Shown piece by piece: positions 1 to 9,242 of a stretch of DNA of 44,446 nucleotides. Source of the DNA: Bacteroidales bacterium (GTDB lineage Bacteria; Bacteroidota; Bacteroidia; Bacteroidales; UBA12077); contig JANQHE010000081.1 in assembly GCA_028282785.1 (NCBI GenBank), forward strand, positions 1 through 44,446. The letters run 5' to 3'. Each line of letters begins with the position of its first letter. Position 1 is the stretch's first letter. The position numbers and the translations under genes are program-made. Under the pieces are notes generated by a model. That model ran no database searches and was not told the origin of the DNA. It worked only from the letters and a program-made list of their open reading frames with translations.

Positions 1-76
1 CAAAAAGTATTTGACAGCCCTTTTTCTTTGTACTCCTATACGAGTAATTTTTTAAATATTTAATTCTCTAGAAGAT

Positions 77-100
77 AAATTGACTTTTTAGACAGCCCCC
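77..100. repeat. possible insertion-sequence terminal repeat remnant
   Basis: The stretch TTGACTTTTTAGACAGCCCC (reverse strand begins GGGGCTGTCTAAAAAG) resembles the terminal inverted repeats of IS1182-like elements common in Bacteroidota. A related but degenerate copy, AAAAGTATTTGACAGCCC, lies at about 3-20 in the same orientation. No transposase is inside the window. It lies about 25 bp beyond the susD stop codon, so an element may begin or have been lost to the left. The assignment rests on memory of IS ends and is weak. Confidence 0.25.
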
Positions 101-124
101 ATTTTCTCAGTTTAAAATTAATTT

Positions 125-1636
125 TTACAATGGATTTTGCACCATGTTTGGATTGTCATTCATTTCATCTTCAGGTATTAACCATTGCCATCTAACATCG
201 CCGGCAGGTACCTGGAATAAGTTTCCACAAACAGAAGCATCATGATTTGCACCAGTTCTATCTAATGGAAGATTTAAACGTTTTAAATCATACCATCTGA
301 ATCCTTCACCCCATAGTTCAATACGCCTTTGAATCATAATTTCATCAATTAAAGCCTGACCTGTATTTGTTGCCGTATAATAAGCATCTCTTGTTAAAGC
401 AAATTCAGTTAACACGGTTTGAGCTAAGACATCATTTCCTAATCTTGCCTGAGCTTCTGCTTCAATTAAATACATTTCAGCTGAACGTACATGTGGGAAA
501 TTTACACGACTATCACTATTTGAAACTGCTATAAATTTCTGGTTTGTATAAGGAAATCTTGCATGACTTGACAACAATGAAACACCTGGAGGTAAGTTTA
601 AATGTTCTCCTGTTGGATCCCAAAATTGTTTTCTAACATCACTATTACTTATCTGATTATATAACAAAGAGTTAATTGCTTTTGGGTTACCTCTGATGTT
701 TGAAGAACTCATATTTCTTGATAAAAATGCTCCGAAATTACCCCAACGGTCTGTTTGATCTTCTGAAATTTCGGTCCACCACATAAATTCAGATTGATCT
801 GTTAGATCAAAACCGGTAGAATAAGTTGTTGAATCCATTAAAGGGTAGCCAACTCTAGCTTCTTGAGCATACGTAATTGCAGTAGCATATTCTCCCATAG
901 TTAAAGCAACACGCGCTTTAAGAGCCCGAGCAACATCAACATTAATATGTGTTTTGTTTACTCTTGACTGACCATCCAGCAATAAAATTGCCTGATCAAG
1001 ATCTGAATTAACCTGAGCATAAACTTCTTCAACAGTTGCACGTGATAGTCCTTCATAAACTTCAGAATCATCATTTAATAATAATGGAACTCCTAGTTGA
1101 GTATTTCCTCCACCTGAGCTGTAACGTTCACCATATAACTGAACAATTTGATAAAACGAAAATGCTCTTAAAGCCAAAGCTTCTCCCTGAATGATATCTT
1201 TATCATCTTGCGGGCCATTAGCATCCTGAACACCATTTATTAAGGTATTAGCATTTGCAATAATCCTATAATGTCTACGCCATGGATATCTTAAATCAGA
1301 ATCTGATTCGTTCCTGTGATCTAACCATCTGTACATATTTATAAACCAACCATTACCATAGGCAGTTTGTACAACATCCTCGCCCAAACAATCTACCTGG
1401 ATATAGGTTGAAGTAATTCCTACCCTGCCTTGAGAACCAGATACTCTATCCGTATCGTATCTAAAATAAAACAACCTGTATATACCATTTAAAGCGGCAT
1501 AAGCATTATCAGTAGTTGCAACAACATCCAGTGACGAAGTTTGGTCCGTTGGTGTTGTTTCCAAAAACTCTTCTTCACATGCCGTCATCAGTAATCCGGC
1601 AATGAATATTACGAATATATATAATACTTTTTTCAT
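125..1636 (-). CDS. SusD/RagB-family nutrient-binding outer-membrane lipoprotein
   Basis: This is the surface lipoprotein that lids a SusC-type channel and captures a glycan, peptide or other polymer fragment. The N-terminus is a lipoprotein signal with lipobox LMTAC (Cys20) followed by acidic residues, as expected for surface export in this phylum. Length (503 aa) is normal, and the helical TPR-like body and C-terminal pattern (RRIELWGEGFRWYDLKR near the end) are diagnostic of the family. It follows the SusC gene by 11 nt on the same strand, so they form one transcript. No glycoside hydrolase, peptidase or sulfatase is seen beside it, so the substrate cannot be inferred. The reading frame is complete. 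Confidence 0.95.
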   Translation of the reverse strand: MKKVLYIFVIFIAGLLMTACEEEFLETTPTDQTSSLDVVATTDNAYAALNGIYRLFYFRYDTDRVSGSQGRVGITSTYIQVDCLGEDVVQTAYGNGWFINMYRWLDHRNESDSDLRYPWRRHYRIIANANTLINGVQDANGPQDDKDIIQGEALALRAFSFYQIVQLYGERYSSGGGNTQLGVPLLLNDDSEVYEGLSRATVEEVYAQVNSDLDQAILLLDGQSRVNKTHINVDVARALKARVALTMGEYATAITYAQEARVGYPLMDSTTYSTGFDLTDQSEFMWWTEISEDQTDRWGNFGAFLSRNMSSSNIRGNPKAINSLLYNQISNSDVRKQFWDPTGEHLNLPPGVSLLSSHARFPYTNQKFIAVSNSDSRVNFPHVRSAEMYLIEAEAQARLGNDVLAQTVLTEFALTRDAYYTATNTGQALIDEIMIQRRIELWGEGFRWYDLKRLNLPLDRTGANHDASVCGNLFQVPAGDVRWQWLIPEDEMNDNPNMVQNPL

Positions 1637-1647
1637 ATTCTTACTAA

Positions 1648-4600
1648 TTAAAATTTAACATTAATACCAATGGTTACAATTCGTGCCGGTGGATAAACAT
1701 TTGATGTTACACCACTAAATCTTTGCGAAACCATCATACCTTCTCTATTACTAAATAAATAAAGGTTTTCTGCACTTGCATATAATCTTGCAGCTGCTAA
1801 ACCAACATAATCAGTATATTTTTCTGGTAAATTATATCCAAGAGTTAATCGCTTAATATTTAGGTAAGAAGCACTTATTAACCATCTATCCGAAGCAGCT
1901 CCAAAATAAGATGTATTTCCTGCGTCCATCCTAGGAATATCTGTATTATCGCCTGGTTTCTGCCAACGGTCAAGCATCTCTGTACTTATTGCTTCTCCAA
2001 ACGTTCCCGAGCTCATTATATTAGCATGAGCACCATCATATACATAGCCTCCAATTGAATAAGTAAGAAGTAAACTTAAATCAAATCCTTTATATCTAAC
2101 AGTATTTGTAACCGATCCTTGTAAGCTTGGAAATGCGGAGCCTGCGTAATGATACATTGCTTTATTTGAATTAATGGTTAATGTGTCAGTACCCTGGATT
2201 CTAATGTCAGAATCTGTAGCCCAATCCGCTCTATACTCTTTATCTGCTACATATAAAGCCATACCATCATCAGAATCAACTCCATACCAATCTCTCAACC
2301 AATAATCATAAATTGATCTACCAACCATATATTTTTTGGTTCCATCAATAATTTCTTCCTGTGGCATTTCAGTGATTTCATTGTGGTTCGTATAAATACT
2401 TGCACCGACATTCCAGTTCCAGTCTTGTGTTTTTACCACATCAGCCCTAAGTTCCAATTCAAATCCACTGTTAAATAACTCCCCTATATTCTGTGCGATT
2501 TCATCTCCACCACTTGAATAAGGTACAGGAACATAGAATATTAATTCTGATGTGATTTTCTTATAGTAACCAATACTTCCTTGTAATCTTCCAAAAGCTG
2601 CAAATTCCAGTGCTAAATCAAATGAATTCTGAGATTCCCATTGTGTTTCAACAGAAGCTAGAGCGCCTTGGATAATACCAGCTTCGGAACCATTGTTATA
2701 TCCTAAATCATAAAGAGATTGATATGCATAACGAGATAATCCGGCATCGTTACCTACCTGGCCGTAAGAAGCTCTTAACTTTAACATATCAAACCATCCC
2801 AAATTTTTGATGAATGATTCCTGATCCATTTTCCATGCTGCACTTATGGACCAGAAGCTACCCCATCTATAATCAGTATCAAACTTAGAGCTTCCATCCA
2901 TTCTGAGCGAACCAGACAAGAAGTATTTACCCAGGTAATTATAATCTAACCTGCTAAAGTAACCTTCTGTTGTATATTTGTGAGAATAAGAATCCAGATC
3001 TGTAATTGTCACAAAATTTACTAATTCAGTATTATCAGTAACAACTTGTTCCACCTTGTCTCCCCAAAATGTACTATAATTCTCTTGAGTTGATTCGTGT
3101 CCAAATAAGAGCTTAACATCTCCAAAATTAAATGTCTTTTCATAATTCAATAATTGGTTAAATGTCCAGTTTGTTCTTGAAGTATACCATCTTCCTGCGC
3201 TACCTCCCGGAGCACCATCACCAACTAAATGATTATCATAATATGAATTATAGAAATGTCTTTCGTCGTAACCAACATTAGCTCTAAAGCTAAAATCTTT
3301 TAAGAAAGTAATTTCTCCAAAAGTTTTAGCACTCACGCTAGTAATTTCGTCAATATCGGAATTCCATTTTGTTTCTGCAATAATATGGCGGCCAGTGCTT
3401 GCTCCACCAGGTCTATTATCATCAATGTCATATACTTTATTTCCATCGTCGTCTAAAATATACTCACCAGTTACCGGATCATGTTCGTGAACAGGATAAA
3501 TTGGACCAATAGACCTTGCGGTACGGAATGGATTACGATAAGAGCTACTACCGGCATCCTGAGCCTGTTTAGCTTCTGAACTGGAACCAGAAATATTTAA
3601 GCCGGTTTTAAACCAGTCGTTAGCCTGGTAATTTACATTTGCTCTACCTGTAATTCTTTTGAAATTTGATTCAATTGTAAAACCCTCCAAATCCTGATAA
3701 CCTAATGAAACATAATAGTCTGCGCGGTCAGAGCCTCCACTATAATTTAAATCATAGTTTTGGCGAATTCCTGTTTTCATTAAGTCTTTCTGCCAGTCAA
3801 GATCATCTGTATATCCATCAAGAATGCTTGCATTTGGATTAAAAACTCCATTTGTTACGATTTCATCATCCGCTACATTTAAGATGTTATATCCTAACTC
3901 GTTAATTAACTCATCAGTAGCATACTGATTCGCTGTAGCCTCATCATCGCCAACATTATATAAACGATCGTTTCTAATTGCTTCCCACATTAATACATAA
4001 TAGTCTTCAACACCAACTCTTTCATATTCAGGAAATGCGCGTGTTACAAAACCAGTAGAAGCATCGACAGAAAGTTGTCCTTGCCCTTTTCTACCTTTCT
4101 TAGTTGTTATCATAACAACACCGTTTGCTGCTTTATTACCATATAAAGCTGTTGCAGCTGCATCTTTTAAAATACTAATAGACTCAATGTCGTTTGTATT
4201 AATAGAGTTAATGAATCCGCTAAATATAACTCCATCTACTACATATAGAGGGTCGCTGTCTAAATTTAGCGAACCAGTTCCTCTAATTCTAATATCAGGG
4301 CCCTCACCTGGTTGTCCTGTACCTGAAGTTGTTTGCACGCCCAATGTACCCTCTATTGCTTGAGCAAGATGAGTAATTGGTCTTTCTTTTATGGTTTCGT
4401 TGTTAATTTGAACTGCTGATCCGGTATAAGCACTTTTCTTTACTGTACCATATGCAATTACTACAACTTCATCTAAACCTAATAAATCCTCTTCTAGAGC
4501 TACATCTAATACGTTTGACGTTACCAGAATTTCTTGCGTTTTCATACCAAGAAATGAGAACACAAGTACTTGTCCATCTGGTACTGATATAGAATAATTA

Positions 4601-4827
4601 CCTTCTATATCAGTAGAAGTTCCAATAGTGGTACCTTTAACAACAACAGATACTCCTGGAATTACTGTTTGATCAAATGCGTTCGTTACCTTACCGGTAA
4701 CTAGCGTTTGTGCACTTACAACTGCTGTTGTAAAAAGAAAAATCAGGAAAATACTTATTCTCCTGATAAAATCGCTTTTCAAACAATTTTGCTTTTGAAA
4801 AGTAATACTGTTAGGGTGTTTGTACAT
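1648..4827 (-). CDS. SusC/RagA-family TonB-linked outer-membrane transporter
   Basis: A 1059-aa TonB-dependent channel that imports the ligand held by the neighbouring SusD protein. After a signal peptide ending near residue 40 (VVSAQ) comes a carboxypeptidase-D regulatory-like domain (about 42-125, GKVTNAFDQTVIPGVSVVVK), then the plug domain, whose SusC signature is visible (PLYVVDGVIFSG and SISILKDAAATALYGNKAANG, about 195-240). The rest is a 22-strand barrel ending in an aromatic-rich final strand (TIGINVKF). No N-terminal extension with an STN/FecR-interacting domain is present, so it is probably not controlled by an anti-sigma factor. The likely regulator is the TPR/HTH protein encoded just upstream at 5093-6913. 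The start at 4827 gives a rather long, basic n-region; a downstream start is possible. Confidence 0.95.
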   Translation of the reverse strand: MYKHPNSITFQKQNCLKSDFIRRISIFLIFLFTTAVVSAQTLVTGKVTNAFDQTVIPGVSVVVKGTTIGTSTDIEGNYSISVPDGQVLVFSFLGMKTQEILVTSNVLDVALEEDLLGLDEVVVIAYGTVKKSAYTGSAVQINNETIKERPITHLAQAIEGTLGVQTTSGTGQPGEGPDIRIRGTGSLNLDSDPLYVVDGVIFSGFINSINTNDIESISILKDAAATALYGNKAANGVVMITTKKGRKGQGQLSVDASTGFVTRAFPEYERVGVEDYYVLMWEAIRNDRLYNVGDDEATANQYATDELINELGYNILNVADDEIVTNGVFNPNASILDGYTDDLDWQKDLMKTGIRQNYDLNYSGGSDRADYYVSLGYQDLEGFTIESNFKRITGRANVNYQANDWFKTGLNISGSSSEAKQAQDAGSSSYRNPFRTARSIGPIYPVHEHDPVTGEYILDDDGNKVYDIDDNRPGGASTGRHIIAETKWNSDIDEITSVSAKTFGEITFLKDFSFRANVGYDERHFYNSYYDNHLVGDGAPGGSAGRWYTSRTNWTFNQLLNYEKTFNFGDVKLLFGHESTQENYSTFWGDKVEQVVTDNTELVNFVTITDLDSYSHKYTTEGYFSRLDYNYLGKYFLSGSLRMDGSSKFDTDYRWGSFWSISAAWKMDQESFIKNLGWFDMLKLRASYGQVGNDAGLSRYAYQSLYDLGYNNGSEAGIIQGALASVETQWESQNSFDLALEFAAFGRLQGSIGYYKKITSELIFYVPVPYSSGGDEIAQNIGELFNSGFELELRADVVKTQDWNWNVGASIYTNHNEITEMPQEEIIDGTKKYMVGRSIYDYWLRDWYGVDSDDGMALYVADKEYRADWATDSDIRIQGTDTLTINSNKAMYHYAGSAFPSLQGSVTNTVRYKGFDLSLLLTYSIGGYVYDGAHANIMSSGTFGEAISTEMLDRWQKPGDNTDIPRMDAGNTSYFGAASDRWLISASYLNIKRLTLGYNLPEKYTDYVGLAAARLYASAENLYLFSNREGMMVSQRFSGVTSNVYPPARIVTIGINVKF

Positions 4828-5092
4828 AGATTTAATTTTAAGTTAAACATTATTCATTATTCTATAATTTTTCACAGAACATCCAATATACTAATGGATG
4901 ATCTGCTTCGCTCAATTAACTTAATAAACAACCCTAAAATTTTAACCCTTGAAAAAATTAACAAACTTAAAGGTACGATAGTAGTAACTCCTTATCCAAC
5001 TTACGAGGTTTACAAATTTATAGCGTTAATAAAATGTGAGGTTACAAATGGTTAACAAAATTCATAAGCATTTATGAATCTGGTTAATATAG

Positions 5093-6913
5093 TTAGCTAA
5101 TCTGGTGTAAGTAGTTTGTTAATTCTTCAGATTTTGACAACTGCAATTTATTTTTTAAGCGATATTTAGCTACTAATATGCTCCTATACGAATGCTTTGT
5201 TATAACAGATATTTCCTTTGGAGAGAAGTTTAAATACAGTAAAAAACACAATCTTTTTTCACCTTGCGTTAAATTGGGATTTTCAGAAAGTAATTTACTA
5301 TAAAAATCTGAGTGAATATTAGTAAATCTTACTTCGAATTCGACCCATAAATCTTTATCAATCTTTAAGTTAATTTCATTAATAAGTTCTTGAATTTGAA
5401 ATTTTGAATTTACTCCAACATTTGACTTTAGTTGTTTCAGTTTAATTACAAGATATTCCTTTTCTGTATTTTGATTGATTAGCTGTAAAAGCTTAATTGA
5501 CAACTCCTTATTTTTTTGGTCATTACTTTGGCTTAAGGTCTCTATTTTTTTTTCCAGATGTTCAATACTTGTTTTGGTGGTGCTATATTTTAGATAATAC
5601 CTTCTAACCAAGTAAATTGATATTAAAAAGACAATTGCAATTAGTATATAAATAATTGTATTCCATAGCATTCTATTTTCAGCTTCGATCTTAGTGATTT
5701 TCCTATTCTTAGCCATAATATATTCAAACTCTGCACTTATCATATGAATATTTTCATTATACGCTTCAATCTTTTGATTCATCTCCCCATACTTTTTCAT
5801 ATATTCATATGATTTCTCAATATTTCCTAAATCATCATAAAGTGCGCTAAGAGCAAAACTGCTGCTTAAATAAAGCTTCTTGTAACTGTTTTTTTCACAT
5901 AAATTAAAACATAACATTTGATAGTGAATAGCTGAATCATTTTCAAATTTCTGAGCATAGCATGTACCCAAACTATTATACAGATTAGCCAGTTTAATAT
6001 TATCACCCATATTGGAATATGCATTTATACATTTATTGTACAGCTCAATCGCAGCATCGTTATTTCCTAAAAATGAATAAACCAATCCAATGTTGTTATA
6101 AATTCTATAGATAGCTCCCTTTCTATTAAGTTCCATTTCTATTGTGAGAGCTTTGCTGAAGTACCTTAGTGCTTCTTGATATTCTTTTTTATGAAAACAT
6201 ATAAGACCCATATTGTTAAGTAAAAGTGCGTATTTTGATTTTACTTCCAGTTTCTTATAAATATCCATACTTCTGCTTAAATAAACCTTTGATTTATCAT
6301 ATTCCTTAAGATCCTTATATGCTAGTCCAATATTATTGTTAGACCTAGCTATTAAAATTGAATCACCTACAGTTTCACCATACTCTAGTGCTTTAAAGGC
6401 AATCTCAAACGCACTTAAGTAATTCCCAGAATTTCTATGATATTTACACAAATTCATCCTACTATCATTCACCCCCACGGAATCTCCCAGTTCGCTTTTT
6501 AACTTTACTGCATTATTAACGCATTGCAGTATTAATTCATCATTCCCAAAAATTTTATAAACATTTGTTAACTTATCATATATTAAGGCCTCATATTTTT
6601 TATCATTTAATTGTTTAGCAGTCTTTAACGCTTGATAATAATACGATATTGCTTTATCATACTTAAGATCTCGATCAAAATAAGTTCCTAGGAATATATT
6701 TAAATAGAATCTTTGATATATATCTTCAGATGCTTCTAATTTCTTAGTTGCATCGGCTTTGTAACTATTAATTAATGAAGTATCCGTAATTTGATATTTC
6801 CTGAACTGGTGATAAACCTCACGGTAATCTTCTAGCACTTTTGAACTCTGACCAAACGAATTAAAAAAGAAAAATATAGCTAAATTTACTATTGAAGTAA
6901 TAACGTATTTCAT
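5093..6913 (-). CDS. TPR-repeat transmembrane protein with C-terminal LuxR-like helix-turn-helix
   Basis: The protein has a signal peptide or first membrane segment (about 5-20), a long run of tetratricopeptide repeats (about 60-390, with repeated motifs such as NNIGLAYKDLKEYDKSKVYL and NNMGLICFHKKEYQEALRYF), one transmembrane helix (about 417-437), a coiled coil (about 447-500) and a C-terminal region that looks like a DNA-binding HTH (about 545-600, LTQGEKRLCFLLYLNFSPKEIS). This layout puts the sensor outside the inner membrane and the HTH in the cytoplasm. It is a familiar Bacteroidota arrangement, often next to susC/susD genes. Here it sits directly upstream of susC in the same direction with 265 bp between. 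Control of the susCD pair is inferred from context only. The ligand is unknown. Confidence 0.8.
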   Translation of the reverse strand: MKYVITSIVNLAIFFFFNSFGQSSKVLEDYREVYHQFRKYQITDTSLINSYKADATKKLEASEDIYQRFYLNIFLGTYFDRDLKYDKAISYYYQALKTAKQLNDKKYEALIYDKLTNVYKIFGNDELILQCVNNAVKLKSELGDSVGVNDSRMNLCKYHRNSGNYLSAFEIAFKALEYGETVGDSILIARSNNNIGLAYKDLKEYDKSKVYLSRSMDIYKKLEVKSKYALLLNNMGLICFHKKEYQEALRYFSKALTIEMELNRKGAIYRIYNNIGLVYSFLGNNDAAIELYNKCINAYSNMGDNIKLANLYNSLGTCYAQKFENDSAIHYQMLCFNLCEKNSYKKLYLSSSFALSALYDDLGNIEKSYEYMKKYGEMNQKIEAYNENIHMISAEFEYIMAKNRKITKIEAENRMLWNTIIYILIAIVFLISIYLVRRYYLKYSTTKTSIEHLEKKIETLSQSNDQKNKELSIKLLQLINQNTEKEYLVIKLKQLKSNVGVNSKFQIQELINEINLKIDKDLWVEFEVRFTNIHSDFYSKLLSENPNLTQGEKRLCFLLYLNFSPKEISVITKHSYRSILVAKYRLKNKLQLSKSEELTNYLHQIS

Positions 6914-6997
6914 ATCAATGATTTCGGAATAAAAATATAAATATTTTAGAAAATAATTAATTAAGATTCTTTTTAATTTAATTAAAATTTTCGGTCC

Positions 6998-7029
6998 TTT
7001 GTTTTTCTGAAATTTGTGATATAATTTCG
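6998..7029 (+). promoter_or_regulatory. candidate Bacteroidota promoter for aminopeptidase P
   Basis: TTTG at 6998-7001, a 20-nt spacer, then TAATTTCG at 7022-7029 (7 of 8 matches to TAnnTTTG). It would start transcription about 35 nt before the ATG at 7071. Confidence 0.5.
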
Positions 7030-7070
7030 CTTAAATTTAAAATATTAATTATCAAACAAATCGATAAATT

Positions 7071-8462
7071 ATGTTTAAGAAAGATGTTTATATAGAACGA
7101 AGAAGAAAACTAAAAGAAAAGTTAAAGGGTGGTTTAGTATTGTTTTTAGGCAATAAGGAAGCGGCTTTTAATTACCCGGACAATACGTATCATTTTCGTC
7201 AGGATAGTTCTTTCCTTTATTTCTTCGGACTTGATTTACCAAATCTTGCCGGAATAATTGACTTAGACTCTGGCAAAGAATATTTGTTCGGAAATGATTT
7301 CAGTATTGATGATATCATTTGGATGGGGCCTCAACCAAGCACCAAGGAGTTAGCAAATGATATTGGAGTTGAAAATACAGAACCTCTTGATCAGCTTAAG
7401 AATTACTTGTTAAACGCAAAAACACAAGATAGAAATATTCACGTATTACCTTTTTATCGTGGCGATTCAATCATTCAATTCAGTAATTTACTCGAGATCC
7501 ATCATTCAGAAGCTGAAGAATTTGTATCCATCGAATTAATAAAAGCTGTTGTTGATTTACGCTCAATTAAGGATAAATATGAAATTGAGGAGCTAATAAA
7601 AGCTTCAGCTATTGGATATAAAATGCACACCACGGCCATGAAAATGGCTAAACCAGGCATTTATGAACAAGAAATTGCCGGCACAGTTGAAGGTATTGCT
7701 TTAGCTCACGGTTCGATGTTATCTTTCCCAATAATTTTGTCTCAAAACGGCGAAACTTTGCATAATCATTATCATGGTAATATGCTGCAAGAAGGCAAAT
7801 TAATGCTTACTGATACAGGCGCAGAAACAAATATGCATTATGCAAGTGACAATACCAGAACCGTTCCTGTTGGAGGTAAATTCTCACAAAAACAAAAAGA
7901 TATTTATAATATTGTTTTATCAGCGCTTGATCATTCAATTACATTAATAAAACCCGGAGTTCCTTATCGTGATATCCACTTAGAGTCTGCGAAAATACTT
8001 GCAGAAGGTTTAACTGATTTAGGTATAATGAAAGGAAATCCAGGAGATGCTGTTCGTGAAGGGGCTCACGCAATGTTTATGCCTCATGGGCTAGGCCACA
8101 TGATGGGATTAGATGTTCATGATATGGAAAATCTTGGAGAAGATTATGTCGGATATGATGATGAAATTAAACGAGCAACTCAGTTTGGTTTACGTGGTTT
8201 AAGATTGGGACGTAAATTACAGGAAGGATTCGTTTTGACTACAGAACCTGGAATTTATTTTATTCCTGATTTAGTTAAAAAATGGAAAGCGGAAAATATC
8301 AATTCAGATTTCATCAACTTTGATAAGGTTCTTGATGAGTATGTTGATTTTGGTGGTATCAGATTAGAAGATGATATTTTAGTTACTGAAACAGGTTGTC
8401 AAATGTTAGGAAAACGAATTCCTATTACAGTCGAAGAAGTTGAAGAAATAATGAGATCTTAG
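7071..8462 (+). CDS. pepP: Xaa-Pro aminopeptidase (aminopeptidase P, M24B)
   Basis: This cytoplasmic dimetal peptidase removes N-terminal residues preceding proline. The N-terminal AMP_N domain covers about 1-140 (NTYHFRQDSSFLYFFG), and the creatinase/M24 fold follows. The five metal ligands can be placed: D248 (LTDTGAE), D260 (ASDNTRT), H343 (GLGHMMGLDVHD), E392 (TTEPGIY) and E433 (IRLEDD). The second-shell His of the MPHG motif is present. At 463 aa the length is typical. The gene stands alone, with a candidate promoter at 6998-7029 and a strong terminator after the stop. A second, distinct M24B protein is encoded at 19325-20614. The ATG at 7071 is preceded by an AT-rich leader without a Shine-Dalgarno sequence, normal for this phylum. 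Confidence 0.93.
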   Translation: MFKKDVYIERRRKLKEKLKGGLVLFLGNKEAAFNYPDNTYHFRQDSSFLYFFGLDLPNLAGIIDLDSGKEYLFGNDFSIDDIIWMGPQPSTKELANDIGVENTEPLDQLKNYLLNAKTQDRNIHVLPFYRGDSIIQFSNLLEIHHSEAEEFVSIELIKAVVDLRSIKDKYEIEELIKASAIGYKMHTTAMKMAKPGIYEQEIAGTVEGIALAHGSMLSFPIILSQNGETLHNHYHGNMLQEGKLMLTDTGAETNMHYASDNTRTVPVGGKFSQKQKDIYNIVLSALDHSITLIKPGVPYRDIHLESAKILAEGLTDLGIMKGNPGDAVREGAHAMFMPHGLGHMMGLDVHDMENLGEDYVGYDDEIKRATQFGLRGLRLGRKLQEGFVLTTEPGIYFIPDLVKKWKAENINSDFINFDKVLDEYVDFGGIRLEDDILVTETGCQMLGKRIPITVEEVEEIMRS

Positions 8463-8482
8463 TTTCAATTCTATATGTTTAC

Positions 8483-8519
8483 AAACCAGGTAGTTTTTAT
8501 TTTACTGCCTGGTTTTTTT
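8483..8519 (+). terminator. intrinsic terminator after aminopeptidase P
   Basis: An 11-bp stem (8483-8493 with 8505-8515, one G-U pair; arm AAACCAGGTAG) is followed directly by a T run. It ends the transcript of the gene stopping at 8462. Confidence 0.85.
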
Positions 8520-8624
8520 ATTTGTCAAATAATATCAATTTAGATTTTACGTATTTTTTGAAAAATAATAATTTAGAGTTTTAGTTATTAAATATTCATT
8601 TTTATTCTTTAATCAAACAATACT

Positions 8625-9194
8625 GTGACAGAAAAGAATTTATTTGAATTAATAAAGGCTTCGGACGAAAAGGCATTTGAAATACTTTTTAGATTGTATT
8701 ATGAGCCTTTAGTAAGTTTTTGTATCAAATATATTCAGGACAAAGATTTAGCTAAAGGGTTAATTCAAGAAATTTTTGTAAACATTTGGGAAAATAGAAA
8801 AAACCTTCGTCCTCAACCACCTTCACCTTATTTATACAGAGCTGCAAAAAACAGGTGCCTCAATTATATACGCCATCAAAATGTAAAGTATGAATATCAC
8901 AAAGAATTCGAACATGAGGAATCATTTGAGGAAACAATTATTAATGAAACCAGTGACAAATTAGTTCAGATTTATGACTCTATTGACAAATTACCTCCTC
9001 AATGTAAGCGTATCTTTATTATGAGCCGCATGCACGGTTTAAAGCACAAAGAAATTGCGGAAGAACTAGGTATAGCAGTAAAAACCGTGAAAAACCAAAT
9101 AGGTAAAGCATTAAATCATTTAAAAAACGATCTTTCTCGTTTAGATATTGTACTAATAATCACTATCTTAAAGTTATTCAGCAATAAATTTTAA
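8625..9194 (+). CDS. ECF RNA polymerase sigma factor, FecI-like (Bacteroidota RpoE-type)
   Basis: A 189-aa ECF sigma factor that directs RNA polymerase to the promoters of a small regulon, normally including the downstream receptor. Region 2 lies at about 20-62 (LFRLYYEPLVSFCIKY through QEIFVNIWENR) and region 4 at about 120-165 (LPPQCKRIFIMSRMHGLKHK, then EIAEELGIAVKTVKNQIGKA). A hydrophobic C-terminal tail is typical of the Bacteroidota branch. The start is GTG at 8625; no ATG fits the conserved N-terminus. It is followed 48 nt later by its presumed anti-sigma factor (9243-10256), then by an STN-containing TonB receptor, the standard cell-surface signalling order. Confidence 0.93.
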   Translation: MTEKNLFELIKASDEKAFEILFRLYYEPLVSFCIKYIQDKDLAKGLIQEIFVNIWENRKNLRPQPPSPYLYRAAKNRCLNYIRHQNVKYEYHKEFEHEESFEETIINETSDKLVQIYDSIDKLPPQCKRIFIMSRMHGLKHKEIAEELGIAVKTVKNQIGKALNHLKNDLSRLDIVLIITILKLFSNKF

Positions 9195-9242
9195 AATTTA
9201 TAGGCCCTTTTTTAATAACAGGTGTATTAAAAACAAAAGGAT

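Noticed and set aside
4962-5048. Possible susC promoter boxes (CAAACTTA at 4962, CAAATTTA at 5013 with CAAA at 5045 on the plus strand)
   Set aside because: The -7 boxes match, but the first has no -33 partner and the second has a 24-nt spacer, longer than usual, leaving a 185-nt leader.
4708-5055. A 115-codon plus-strand frame across the susC start
   Set aside because: It is antisense to the susC signal peptide and has no protein-like character.
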